Part shown: positions 57,474 to 64,000 of the stretch, one piece after another | How positions within the stretch are numbered: the first letter of the stretch is position 1 | Layout of the letters: each line of letters begins with the position of its first letter | Translations under genes and position numbers: made by a program | The notes under the pieces: model-generated | What the model saw: only the letters and a program-made list of their open reading frames with translations | Databases searched by the model: none | Told to the model about the DNA's origin: nothing | DNA from: JBQTKD01 sp052386455 | GTDB lineage: Bacteria > Actinomycetota > Actinomycetes > Sporichthyales > Sporichthyaceae | Reading direction: 5' to 3' | NCBI GenBank assembly: GCA_052386455.1 | Contig: JBQTKD010000043.1 | Span: 29,935 to 93,934, forward strand | Length of the DNA: 64,000 nucleotides

Positions 57474-59828
57474 CTAGGCCGAAACCTTGTCCGCAGGGGC
57501 GTCGCCGACGGCGATGTCCTTGCGCTTGGAGTTGATGACCGCCCCGACGATGATCAGCGTCGCGACGATGGCGATCGCCGCGCGCAGCCCGTCGTTCTGG
57601 TCGTCGCCGACGGACAGCTTGACCACCGCCGGGGCGATGAGCAGGGCCACCAGGTTCATGACCTTGATCAGCGGGTTGATGGCCGGACCGGCGGTGTCCT
57701 TGAACGGGTCGCCGACGGTGTCGCCGATGATCGTGGCCTCGTGGGCCGGGGAGCCCTTGCCGCCGTGGTTGCCGTCCTCGACGAGCTTCTTGGCGTTGTC
57801 CCAGGCACCGCCGGAGTTCGCCAGGAACACCGCCATGAGGACGCCGGCGCCGATGGCGCCGGCCAGGAACCCGGCGAGCGGTGCGGTGCCGAGGCCGAAG
57901 CCGACGGCGACGGGCGCCATGACCGCGAGCAGACCCGGCGTGGCGAGTTCGCGGAGCGAGTCACGGGTGCAGATGTCCACGACCTTCGCGTACTCCGGCT
58001 TGGCCGTGCCCTCCATGATTCCCGGGATCTCGCGGAACTGGCGCCGGACTTCGAACACGATGGCGCCGGCCGCACGGGCGACCGCGTTGATCGCGAGCCC
58101 CGAGAACAGGAACACCGCAGAGGCGCCGAGGATCAGGCCGACCAGGATGTTCGGGTTGATGATCTCGAAGGACGCGATGGCCTGCTGAGTGCGCAGGCTC
58201 GTCTCGTTCAGATCCGCCCCGGTCTCGATCAGCGCGTTGCGGACCTCGTCCTGGTAGGAGCCGAACAGTGCGGTCGCGGCGAGTACCGCCGTCGCGATCG
58301 CGATGCCCTTGGTGATGGCCTTGGTGGTGTTGCCGACCGCGTCGAGCTTGGTGAGCACGATCGCGCCGTCGCCGTGGACGTCGCCGGACATCTCCGCAAC
58401 GCCCTGGGCGTTGTCCGAGACCGGACCGAAGGTGTCCATGGCGACGATGACGCCGACGGTGGTCAGCAGACCGGTACCGGCCAGGGCGACTGCGAACAGG
58501 GCCAGGATCAGGACGCCGGAGCCGAGCAGGTAGGCCGCGTAGACCGCGAGGCCAATCAGCACCGCGGAGTACACCGCAGACTCCAGACCGATCGAGATGC
58601 CGGCCAGGATCACCGTCGCGGGACCGGTGAGCGAGGTCCGGCCGACGTCCTTGACGGGCTTGCGGTTGGTCTCGGTGAAGTAGCCCGTCAGCTGCTGGAT
58701 CGCGGCCGCGAGCACGATGCCGATGAGCACGGCCACGAGGGCGAACAGGCGCGGGTCGCCGTCGACGGTGAACCGGCCGTTGAGGACCATGCCCGCCGTC
58801 GGGGAGACGTTCGTGAGTTCCTCGTAGGTGTCCGGCAGGAACGCGAACGCGGCGCCGGCGCAGAGGATGGCCGAGGCCACCGCGGAGATGAAGAAGCCGC
58901 GGTTGATCGCCGTCATGCCGGAGCGGTCCGACGGACGCGGGGACACCGCGAAGATGCCGATGATCGCGGTGAGCACGCCGATCATCGGAACGACGAGCGG
59001 GAACACCAGGCCGTCGTCGCCGAAGGCGGCGACGCCGAGGATCAGGGCCGCGACCAGGGTGACCGCGTAGGACTCGAACAGGTCCGCGGCCATGCCCGCG
59101 CAGTCGCCGACGTTGTCGCCGACGTTGTCCGCGATCGTGGCGGCGTTGCGGGGGTCGTCCTCGGGGATGCCCTTCTCGACCTTGCCGACGAGGTCGGCGC
59201 CGACGTCGGCGGCCTTGGTGAAGATGCCGCCGCCGACACGCATGAACATGGCGAGCAGGGCGGCGCCGAAGCCGAAGCCCTCGAGAACCTTCGGAGCTTC
59301 CTCTTCGTAGATCAGCACGACCGCGGCCGCGCCGAACAGGCCGAGGCCGACGGTGAACATGCCCGCCACGCCACCGGTGCGGAAGGCGATGCGCGTGGCC
59401 GGGAGTTCGCCGCCCTTGCCCACGCGGGCCGCGGCCGCGACGCGCACGTTCGCGCGAACCGCCAGCCACATGCCCATGTACCCGGTGATCGCGGAGAACA
59501 GGGCGCCCACCGCGAAGAAGATGGAGCGGCCGATGCGCTCGTTCGTGGTGTCCGCCGGCAGGGCGAGCAACACGAAGAACGCGAGAACCGCGAAGACGCC
59601 GAGGGTTCTGAACTGCCGAACCAGGTACGCCGAGGCGCCCTCCTGGATGGCTCCGGCGATCTCCTGCATCTTCGGCGTTCCCTGGTCGGCCGCGAGGACC
59701 TCTTTGACCAGGTAGCCGGCCACGGCGAGCGCGAAGAGCGCAACGCCGGCGACGACTACGACGATGGTGAAGTTCGATCCGGATAGGGAGACCGTCCCGC
59801 CGCCTGCGGCGAGGTTGATCCCGGTCAT
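57474..59828 (-). CDS. hppA: Membrane-bound proton-pumping pyrophosphatase
   Basis: A 784-residue, roughly 16-helix protein coupling PPi hydrolysis to H+ transport. Signature segments: EEAPKVLEGFGFGAALLAMF, FTKAADVGADLVGKVEKG, DDPRNAATIADNVGDNVGD and, near the C-terminus, GGAWDNAKKLVEDG. The GNTTKAITKG loop has Lys where K+-dependent enzymes have Ala, so it should be K+-independent; this follows known family rules. ATG 59828 has AGGAGG five bases upstream. Ends in a strong terminator. Confidence 0.97.
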   Translation of the reverse strand: MTGINLAAGGGTVSLSGSNFTIVVVVAGVALFALAVAGYLVKEVLAADQGTPKMQEIAGAIQEGASAYLVRQFRTLGVFAVLAFFVLLALPADTTNERIGRSIFFAVGALFSAITGYMGMWLAVRANVRVAAAARVGKGGELPATRIAFRTGGVAGMFTVGLGLFGAAAVVLIYEEEAPKVLEGFGFGAALLAMFMRVGGGIFTKAADVGADLVGKVEKGIPEDDPRNAATIADNVGDNVGDCAGMAADLFESYAVTLVAALILGVAAFGDDGLVFPLVVPMIGVLTAIIGIFAVSPRPSDRSGMTAINRGFFISAVASAILCAGAAFAFLPDTYEELTNVSPTAGMVLNGRFTVDGDPRLFALVAVLIGIVLAAAIQQLTGYFTETNRKPVKDVGRTSLTGPATVILAGISIGLESAVYSAVLIGLAVYAAYLLGSGVLILALFAVALAGTGLLTTVGVIVAMDTFGPVSDNAQGVAEMSGDVHGDGAIVLTKLDAVGNTTKAITKGIAIATAVLAATALFGSYQDEVRNALIETGADLNETSLRTQQAIASFEIINPNILVGLILGASAVFLFSGLAINAVARAAGAIVFEVRRQFREIPGIMEGTAKPEYAKVVDICTRDSLRELATPGLLAVMAPVAVGFGLGTAPLAGFLAGAIGAGVLMAVFLANSGGAWDNAKKLVEDGNHGGKGSPAHEATIIGDTVGDPFKDTAGPAINPLIKVMNLVALLIAPAVVKLSVGDDQNDGLRAAIAIVATLIIVGAVINSKRKDIAVGDAPADKVSA

Positions 59829-59949
59829 TAGTCCTCCTAGCACGGCGCGGCAATCCGGGGGCAGGCTCCCACACGCCGGTACCGAGGAGTACACGCAGGG
59901 GTCGACACGCCACGAATGTGCCCGCGGCGCTACCCGAAACAGGGTGCGG

Positions 59950-60432
59950 TCAGACCGGAAACGCGGGCCAGGCCATGCGCACGCGGACCCCGCCCAGGCC
60001 GGGGTCGATCTCGACGTCGTCGACGAGCCCGCTGATCAGCGCCAGTCCCAGGGAGTCGTCGCCGATCGCGGCCCCGCCTACCATCCGCGGGTCGCCGTCG
60101 GCGAGGGCCGCAGCCGACCGGACACCGTCGGCGAGGGCCGCAGCCGACCAGACACCGTCGGACAGCGCGGCGTGCAGGGTCGGCGAGACGGCGTCGATGA
60201 CCTCGACGGAGAAGTGCGTCTCGTCGATGTGCAGGTTGATCGCGACGGGCTCGGTCAGGCCCGCGGAGCGGTGCAGGCTGACCGCGCGCGAGCAGGCCTC
60301 GCCGACGGCGAGGCGGATCTCGTCGAGCAGGTCCTCGTCCACGCCGGCCCGGCGGGCGACGGTGGCCGCGACCAGGCGCGCGGTGCGCACGTGGGCGGCC
60401 TGCGGGTTGAACCGCAGCTCGACGGTGGGCAC
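59950..60432 (-). CDS. Anti-sigma factor / serine kinase (RsbW-like GHKL domain)
   Basis: A 160-residue GHKL ATPase fold: VPTVELRFNPQAAHVRTARL, the N-box region DEIRLAVGEACSRAVSLH, FSVEVIDAV, and a degraded G2 region LGLALISGLVDDVEI. The region between them contains an expanded Ala/Asp insert from a 30-bp tandem repeat. It follows the STAS gene by five bases, so they are cotranscribed. By analogy with BldG-type partners it would phosphorylate the STAS Ser and bind a sigma factor. Confidence 0.85.
   Translation of the reverse strand: MPTVELRFNPQAAHVRTARLVAATVARRAGVDEDLLDEIRLAVGEACSRAVSLHRSAGLTEPVAINLHIDETHFSVEVIDAVSPTLHAALSDGVWSAAALADGVRSAAALADGDPRMVGGAAIGDDSLGLALISGLVDDVEIDPGLGGVRVRMAWPAFPV
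60095..60154 (-). repeat. In-frame 30-bp tandem repeat inside the anti-sigma gene
   Basis: Two adjacent 30-base units (60095-60124 and 60125-60154) differ at one base and encode SAAALADGVR/SAAALADGDP-like decapeptides. Copy number could vary between strains. Confidence 0.85.
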
Positions 60433-60437
60433 GCGCG

Positions 60438-60779
60438 TCAGTCGGTGGCGGAGACGGCGGCGGCGACCGTGTCGTGAATCGGGAAGACCTTGGTCAGCCC
60501 GGTGATCCGGAAGATCTTGACGATGCGTTCCTGGGTGCAGACCAGGCGCAGCGAACCGTCGTGGGCGCGGACGCGCTTGAGGCCGCCGACCAGAACGCCG
60601 AGGCCGGTGGAGTCCAGGAACTCGACCTGCTCCATGTCCACCACCAGGTGGTACTGGCCGGCGTTGACGAGGTCGACGAGCTGCTCGCGGAGTTTGGGCG
60701 CGGTGTACACGTCGATCTCGCCGCCCACGGTGACAACCGTGCGGTCGCCCTCCTGACGGGTCGTGAGCGTCAGGTCCAC
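60438..60779 (-). CDS. STAS anti-sigma-factor antagonist (BldG-like)
   Basis: A 113-residue STAS protein: VVTVGGEIDVYTAPKLREQL and VEFLDSTGLGVLVGGLKRV, where Ser57 is the expected phosphorylation site. It is the first gene of a pair with the GHKL protein, and GTG 60779 has GGAGG six bases upstream. When unphosphorylated it should bind the GHKL partner and release a sigma factor. It lies next to hppA and the helicase, a setting also seen around BldG in actinobacteria. Confidence 0.92.
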   Translation of the reverse strand: MDLTLTTRQEGDRTVVTVGGEIDVYTAPKLREQLVDLVNAGQYHLVVDMEQVEFLDSTGLGVLVGGLKRVRAHDGSLRLVCTQERIVKIFRITGLTKVFPIHDTVAAAVSATD

Positions 60780-60916
60780 TGGAAGCCTCCATGCGACGTG
60801 CGGGCGGTTGCGAACGTTCGCCTTCCCCACTGGCCGCGATCTAACCACCGACGACGCGCGGCCGGCCCATCGCGACTCATACGAAACAGTCGGTTCCGTT
60901 TGCGAGGATGCCGCGC

Positions 60917-63268
60917 ATGACGTCGACGCTGCCCGAGCCGAAGCTCGCTCAGCCGTCGGTCGAGCGCCTGCTGGCCGAACTGACCGTGGGTCGCTGGGCC
61001 ACGCGGGTCACCCACGTCCGGCACCGCCCGGCACGGGCCGGTGTGCGGGTGGAGTGGCCGGAGTGGGTGCCCGCGGCGCTTCGGGACCGGTGGTCCGGCG
61101 CCGGGATCGCGGGTCCGTGGGCGCACCAGGAGGCGGCGGCTCAGTTGCTCCACGGGCGCGAGTCCGTCGTTCTCAGCACGGGCACTGCGTCGGGAAAGAC
61201 GTTGGCGTACCTCATGCCGGCGCTGACCGACGTGCTCGCCCCGCCGCCGCCGAAGGCGAGGGGCCCGCTCCCGACGGCGCTGTACCTGGCGCCGACGAAG
61301 GCGCTGGCCGCGGATCAGTTGGCCGGGCTGACGGCACTGCGGCTCGGCCCGGAGGGGCTGCGCCCGGCCACCATGGACGGGGACACCCCGTACCCGGAGC
61401 GGGACTGGATCCGGGCGCACGCGAACTACCTGCTGACGAACCCGGACATGCTCAACCGCAGCCTCCTACCGGACCACCGCCGCTGGGCACGGTTTCTCGG
61501 CGGCCTGCGGTACGTGGTGGTGGACGAGTGCCACACGTACCGCGGGGTGTTCGGCTCGCACGTCGCGGCGGTGCTGCTTCGGCTGCGGCGCCTGGCCCGG
61601 CTCTACGGCGCGGATCCGGTGTTCGCGCTGGCCTCGGCCACGGTCGCGGACGCCGCGGCGGGCGGCGCTCGCCTGATCGGCTCTCCGGTCCGGGCCGTCA
61701 CGGAGGACACCGCGCCATGCGGCGCCGCGGCCTTCGCGCTCTGGGATCCGCCGGCCGCGGCGCACGGCGGCGAGGACGGCGTGCCGGTGCGGCGCAGCGC
61801 CCTGGTCGAGGCGAGCGACCTGCTCGCGGACCTCGTGGTCGGCGGGGCCCAGGTCCTGGCGTTCGTCCGCTCTCGCCGCGGCGCGGAGACGGTCGCGTTG
61901 TTGACCCGGGACCTCCTGGCCGAGGTTGATCCGTCCCTGCGGGCGCAGGTCGCGTCCTATCGCGGCGGGTACCTGCCCGAGGAGCGCCGGGCCCTCGAAC
62001 AGTCCCTGCGGGCCGGCGAGCTCCGCGGCCTGGCCACGACCAATGCGCTCGAGCTCGGCATCGACGTGTCCGGCATGGACGCCGTGGTCCTCGCCGGGTA
62101 TCCGGGCACGCGCGCGTCGATGTGGCAGCAGGCCGGCCGGGCGGGGCGCTGCGGCACCGCGTCGCTCGCGGTGCTGATCGCCCGCGACGACCCGCTGGAC
62201 ACCTACCTGGTGCACCATCCGGAGGCTCTGTTCGACGCCCCGGTCGAGGCCACCGTCCTGGACCCGGACAACCCGTACGTGCTGGCCCCGCATCTGTGCG
62301 CCGCCGCCGCGGAGGCCCCGCTCACGGACGCGGACCTCGCGCTGTTCGGCCCCCGCTCCCCGGAGATCGCGCAGGCGTTGTGCGACGACGGGCTGCTGCG
62401 CCGGCGCGGCACCGGCTGGTACTGGACCCGGCGGGACCCGAGCGCCCTGCCCGGCGACATCCGCGGCGGCGGGGCCGCGCCCGTCCGGCTGGTGGAAACC
62501 GGCACCGGCCGCGTGCTCGGCACCGTTGACGCCTCCTCCGCCCAAACCCAGGCGCATTCCGGCGCCGTGCACCTGCACCAGGGCAAGACGTGGGTCGTCG
62601 AGGAGTTGGACCTCGACGAGGGCGTCGCCCTGCTGCGCCGGGAGGACCCGTCCTGGACCACGACCGCCCGCTCGGTCGTGGACATCGCCGTGCTCGGCGT
62701 CGAGCAGCGCCGGCAGTGGGGCGGCACCGGCCTGTACCTCGGGGCCGTGCGGGTCGCCTCGCAGGTCGTGTCGTACCTGAAGCGGGACCTGGCGACGAAC
62801 AGGGTGCTCGCCGAGGTCCCGCTGGACCTGCCCGAGCGGCGGCTGACCACCAAGGCCGTGTGGTGGGTGCCCGACGCGGAGGTCCTGGCCCGCAGCGGCG
62901 TTGCGGAGCCGGATCTCGCGGGCGCGGCGCACGCCGCCGAGCACGCCTCGATCGGCCTGCTTCCCCTCTTTGCGACGTGCGACCGCTGGGACATCGGCGG
63001 GGTCTCGACCCCCGAGCACCCGGACACCGGCGGCCTCACCGTGTTCGTCCACGACGGCCATCCGGGCGGGGCCGGCTTCGCGGAGCGGGGCTTCGAGGCG
63101 GCCGCGGCGTGGCTGCGCGCCACTCGGGACGTGATCGACGCCTGCCGGTGTTCCGACGGCTGCCCGGCCTGCGTCCAGTCCCCGAAGTGCGGCAACGGCA
63201 ACCGTCCCCTCGACAAGCCGGGCGCGTTCTCGCTGCTTCGAGCAGTGCTGTTCGACGCCCCTCGCTAG
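60917..63268 (+). CDS. DEAD/DEAH-box helicase with DUF1998 (MrfA/YprA-like)
   Basis: A 783-residue superfamily 2 helicase. Walker A STGTASGKTLAY, motif II VVDECHTYRG, motif III ALASATV, motif VI QQAGRAGRCG, and a C-terminal DUF1998 zinc module CRCSDGCPACVQSPKCG with the Cys pattern of MrfA. Bacillus MrfA takes part in repair of mitomycin-type damage, so a DNA-repair role is inferred. ATG 60917 is chosen because GAGG lies nine bases upstream; ATG 60908 is too close to it. Confidence 0.92.
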   Translation: MTSTLPEPKLAQPSVERLLAELTVGRWATRVTHVRHRPARAGVRVEWPEWVPAALRDRWSGAGIAGPWAHQEAAAQLLHGRESVVLSTGTASGKTLAYLMPALTDVLAPPPPKARGPLPTALYLAPTKALAADQLAGLTALRLGPEGLRPATMDGDTPYPERDWIRAHANYLLTNPDMLNRSLLPDHRRWARFLGGLRYVVVDECHTYRGVFGSHVAAVLLRLRRLARLYGADPVFALASATVADAAAGGARLIGSPVRAVTEDTAPCGAAAFALWDPPAAAHGGEDGVPVRRSALVEASDLLADLVVGGAQVLAFVRSRRGAETVALLTRDLLAEVDPSLRAQVASYRGGYLPEERRALEQSLRAGELRGLATTNALELGIDVSGMDAVVLAGYPGTRASMWQQAGRAGRCGTASLAVLIARDDPLDTYLVHHPEALFDAPVEATVLDPDNPYVLAPHLCAAAAEAPLTDADLALFGPRSPEIAQALCDDGLLRRRGTGWYWTRRDPSALPGDIRGGGAAPVRLVETGTGRVLGTVDASSAQTQAHSGAVHLHQGKTWVVEELDLDEGVALLRREDPSWTTTARSVVDIAVLGVEQRRQWGGTGLYLGAVRVASQVVSYLKRDLATNRVLAEVPLDLPERRLTTKAVWWVPDAEVLARSGVAEPDLAGAAHAAEHASIGLLPLFATCDRWDIGGVSTPEHPDTGGLTVFVHDGHPGGAGFAERGFEAAAAWLRATRDVIDACRCSDGCPACVQSPKCGNGNRPLDKPGAFSLLRAVLFDAPR

Positions 63269-63619
63269 CGGGACCCGTGCGGCTCCGCCACTATCGGTCC
63301 GGCCCTGGGCCGGCCACCCGAAAAGTGGTCCCCGACCGACCTTGATCGCAAAGTTTTCGGAACTGGCCCAGACCGCCGGGAACCTTTCCAGCGTCCCCCG
63401 CGTCGCCCCGGCGAACGCCCCCTTTCGAGGCCTCTCCCACCAATTCCGGAACCCGCCACCCCAGCCCCACCAGACCGCTGTCACTCACGAGGTCACGTTC
63501 TGATTACGCCGGTGGCGGGTGTTCATCCGGCAAAAGCCGGACGAGTCCCACTCACGTTCCCCGGATCCACCCCCTCCCCACCCCTCCCACGCCTCCGCCC
63601 CGGCGCCCCCACCGCCAAC

Positions 63620-63654
63620 GGATGACATCCGGTAGCCGCCCCTGTCGGCCCGCC
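63620..63654. repeat. 35-bp direct repeat, copy 1 (copy 2 at 63715-63749)
   Basis: Both start GGATGACATCCGGTAGC and end TGTCGGCCCGCC, with 32 of 35 positions shared, 95 bp apart. Confidence 0.8.
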
Positions 63655-63732
63655 GGACGACCGACAAGCGGCTCCAGGAGCCGACAGGCAGCGGCGGCGG
63701 CGCGGACCTCTTGTGGATGACATCCGGTAGCG

Positions 63733-63766
63733 GCGCTTGTCGGCCCGCCAGTGGGCCGACAAGCGC
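63733..63766. repeat. Perfect inverted repeat with 14-bp arms
   Basis: GCGCTTGTCGGCCC pairs with GGGCCGACAAGCGC around a 6-base loop. A third partial copy, GGGCCGACAAGCGCC, follows at 63773-63787. Confidence 0.85.
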
Positions 63767-64000
63767 GGCTACGGGCCGACAAGCGCCTCTCCGGCGCGGG
63801 CGTACACGGACCCGCCCCGCGCCCTAGATCCCCGCCCTGCAAGCGGTTTCACGGTCTGGCACCCCGCTCAACGCTCGCGTCGGCGCAATTAGTAACGACA
63901 CAAGTACCGAACGTCACCAAGCCTCACGGCAAACCCCCACAAACCGCCCCGTGCCGAGGGGTTGCGAGCGAAGCGAGCCAGCCCCCCAGGCGCATCCGCT

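Larger units (their letters stand above)
63269..64000. other. Non-coding right end with repeats
   Basis: No credible gene in 732 bp. Apparent minus-strand frames here are low-complexity Arg/Pro/Gly-rich and come from the repeats. It holds a small hairpin CCGGC-AAAA-GCCGG (63527-63540), a 35-bp direct repeat and a perfect long hairpin. Confidence 0.7.

Noticed and set aside
63485..63842. Overlapping short minus-strand frames at the right end
   Set aside because: They repeat the same Arg-rich words because the DNA is repeated; there is no start signal and no recognisable domain.
1..64000. CRISPR array, rRNA genes, insertion sequences with transposase
   Set aside because: No regularly spaced repeats, no rRNA-like sequence and no transposase or integrase frame were seen.

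Overview
The window is very high-GC DNA with dense, tightly packed genes. Several actinobacterial marks point to a filamentous or soil actinobacterium, plausibly Frankiales/Sporichthya-like (lineage is inference): a topoisomerase I with a Lys/Ala-rich tail, a thymidylate kinase fused to an MFS transporter, mycothiol-dependent maleylpyruvate-isomerase-like proteins, a BldG-type STAS/anti-sigma pair, a DUF5997/LysR-like pair, a GlxA-like copper radical oxidase, and many genes that look leaderless.

Layout. 1-8.7 kb: end of an acyl-CoA dehydrogenase, a STAND/LuxR regulator divergent from a cytochrome P450, an acyl-CoA synthetase plus Tat-exported M20 peptidase operon, a small thioredoxin-like protein and a GHKL anti-sigma-like protein. 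8.7-13.4 kb: the most interesting operon. It holds an AcoR-type regulator, a 7Fe ferredoxin, a tungsto/molybdo-bis-MGD enzyme with the active-site residues of acetylene hydratase, and a CBS protein translationally coupled to it. 13.5-23.8 kb: a double ABM-fold protein, a secreted glycine-rich protein and a frameshifted NHL-propeller protein, DUF5997, a desaturase, a decayed GHKL region, a substrate-binding lipoprotein and a LysR-like effector domain. 23.8-34.1 kb: tRNA-Thr(CGU), a frameshifted substrate-binding lipoprotein, a secreted Cys-repeat protein, a GlcD-like oxidase, and an overlapping operon tmk-MFS / holB / two TAP-like lipoprotein hydrolases. 34.2-37.4 kb: copper radical oxidase convergent with a membrane-anchored secreted protein.

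37.4-52.4 kb is an accessory zone. Two paralogous giant regulators (SARP + class III cyclase + NB-ARC STAND) each sit beside an MDMPI-like gene. Around them are allene-oxide-cyclase-like genes or relics, two AAA ATPases (DUF4143 and DUF234 types), an acyl-CoA dehydrogenase with a decayed partial copy, and a truncated Uma2 nuclease relic. One giant regulator has lost about 72 residues in frame. 52.5-63.3 kb returns to core genes: a large unknown protein, topA, a proton-pumping pyrophosphatase with a clear terminator, the STAS/anti-sigma pair and an MrfA-like DUF1998 helicase. The last 730 bp are non-coding and carry direct and inverted repeats.

Several genes are broken by one-base indels, some in C/G runs. 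These may be real decay or consensus errors, and only raw reads can separate the two.
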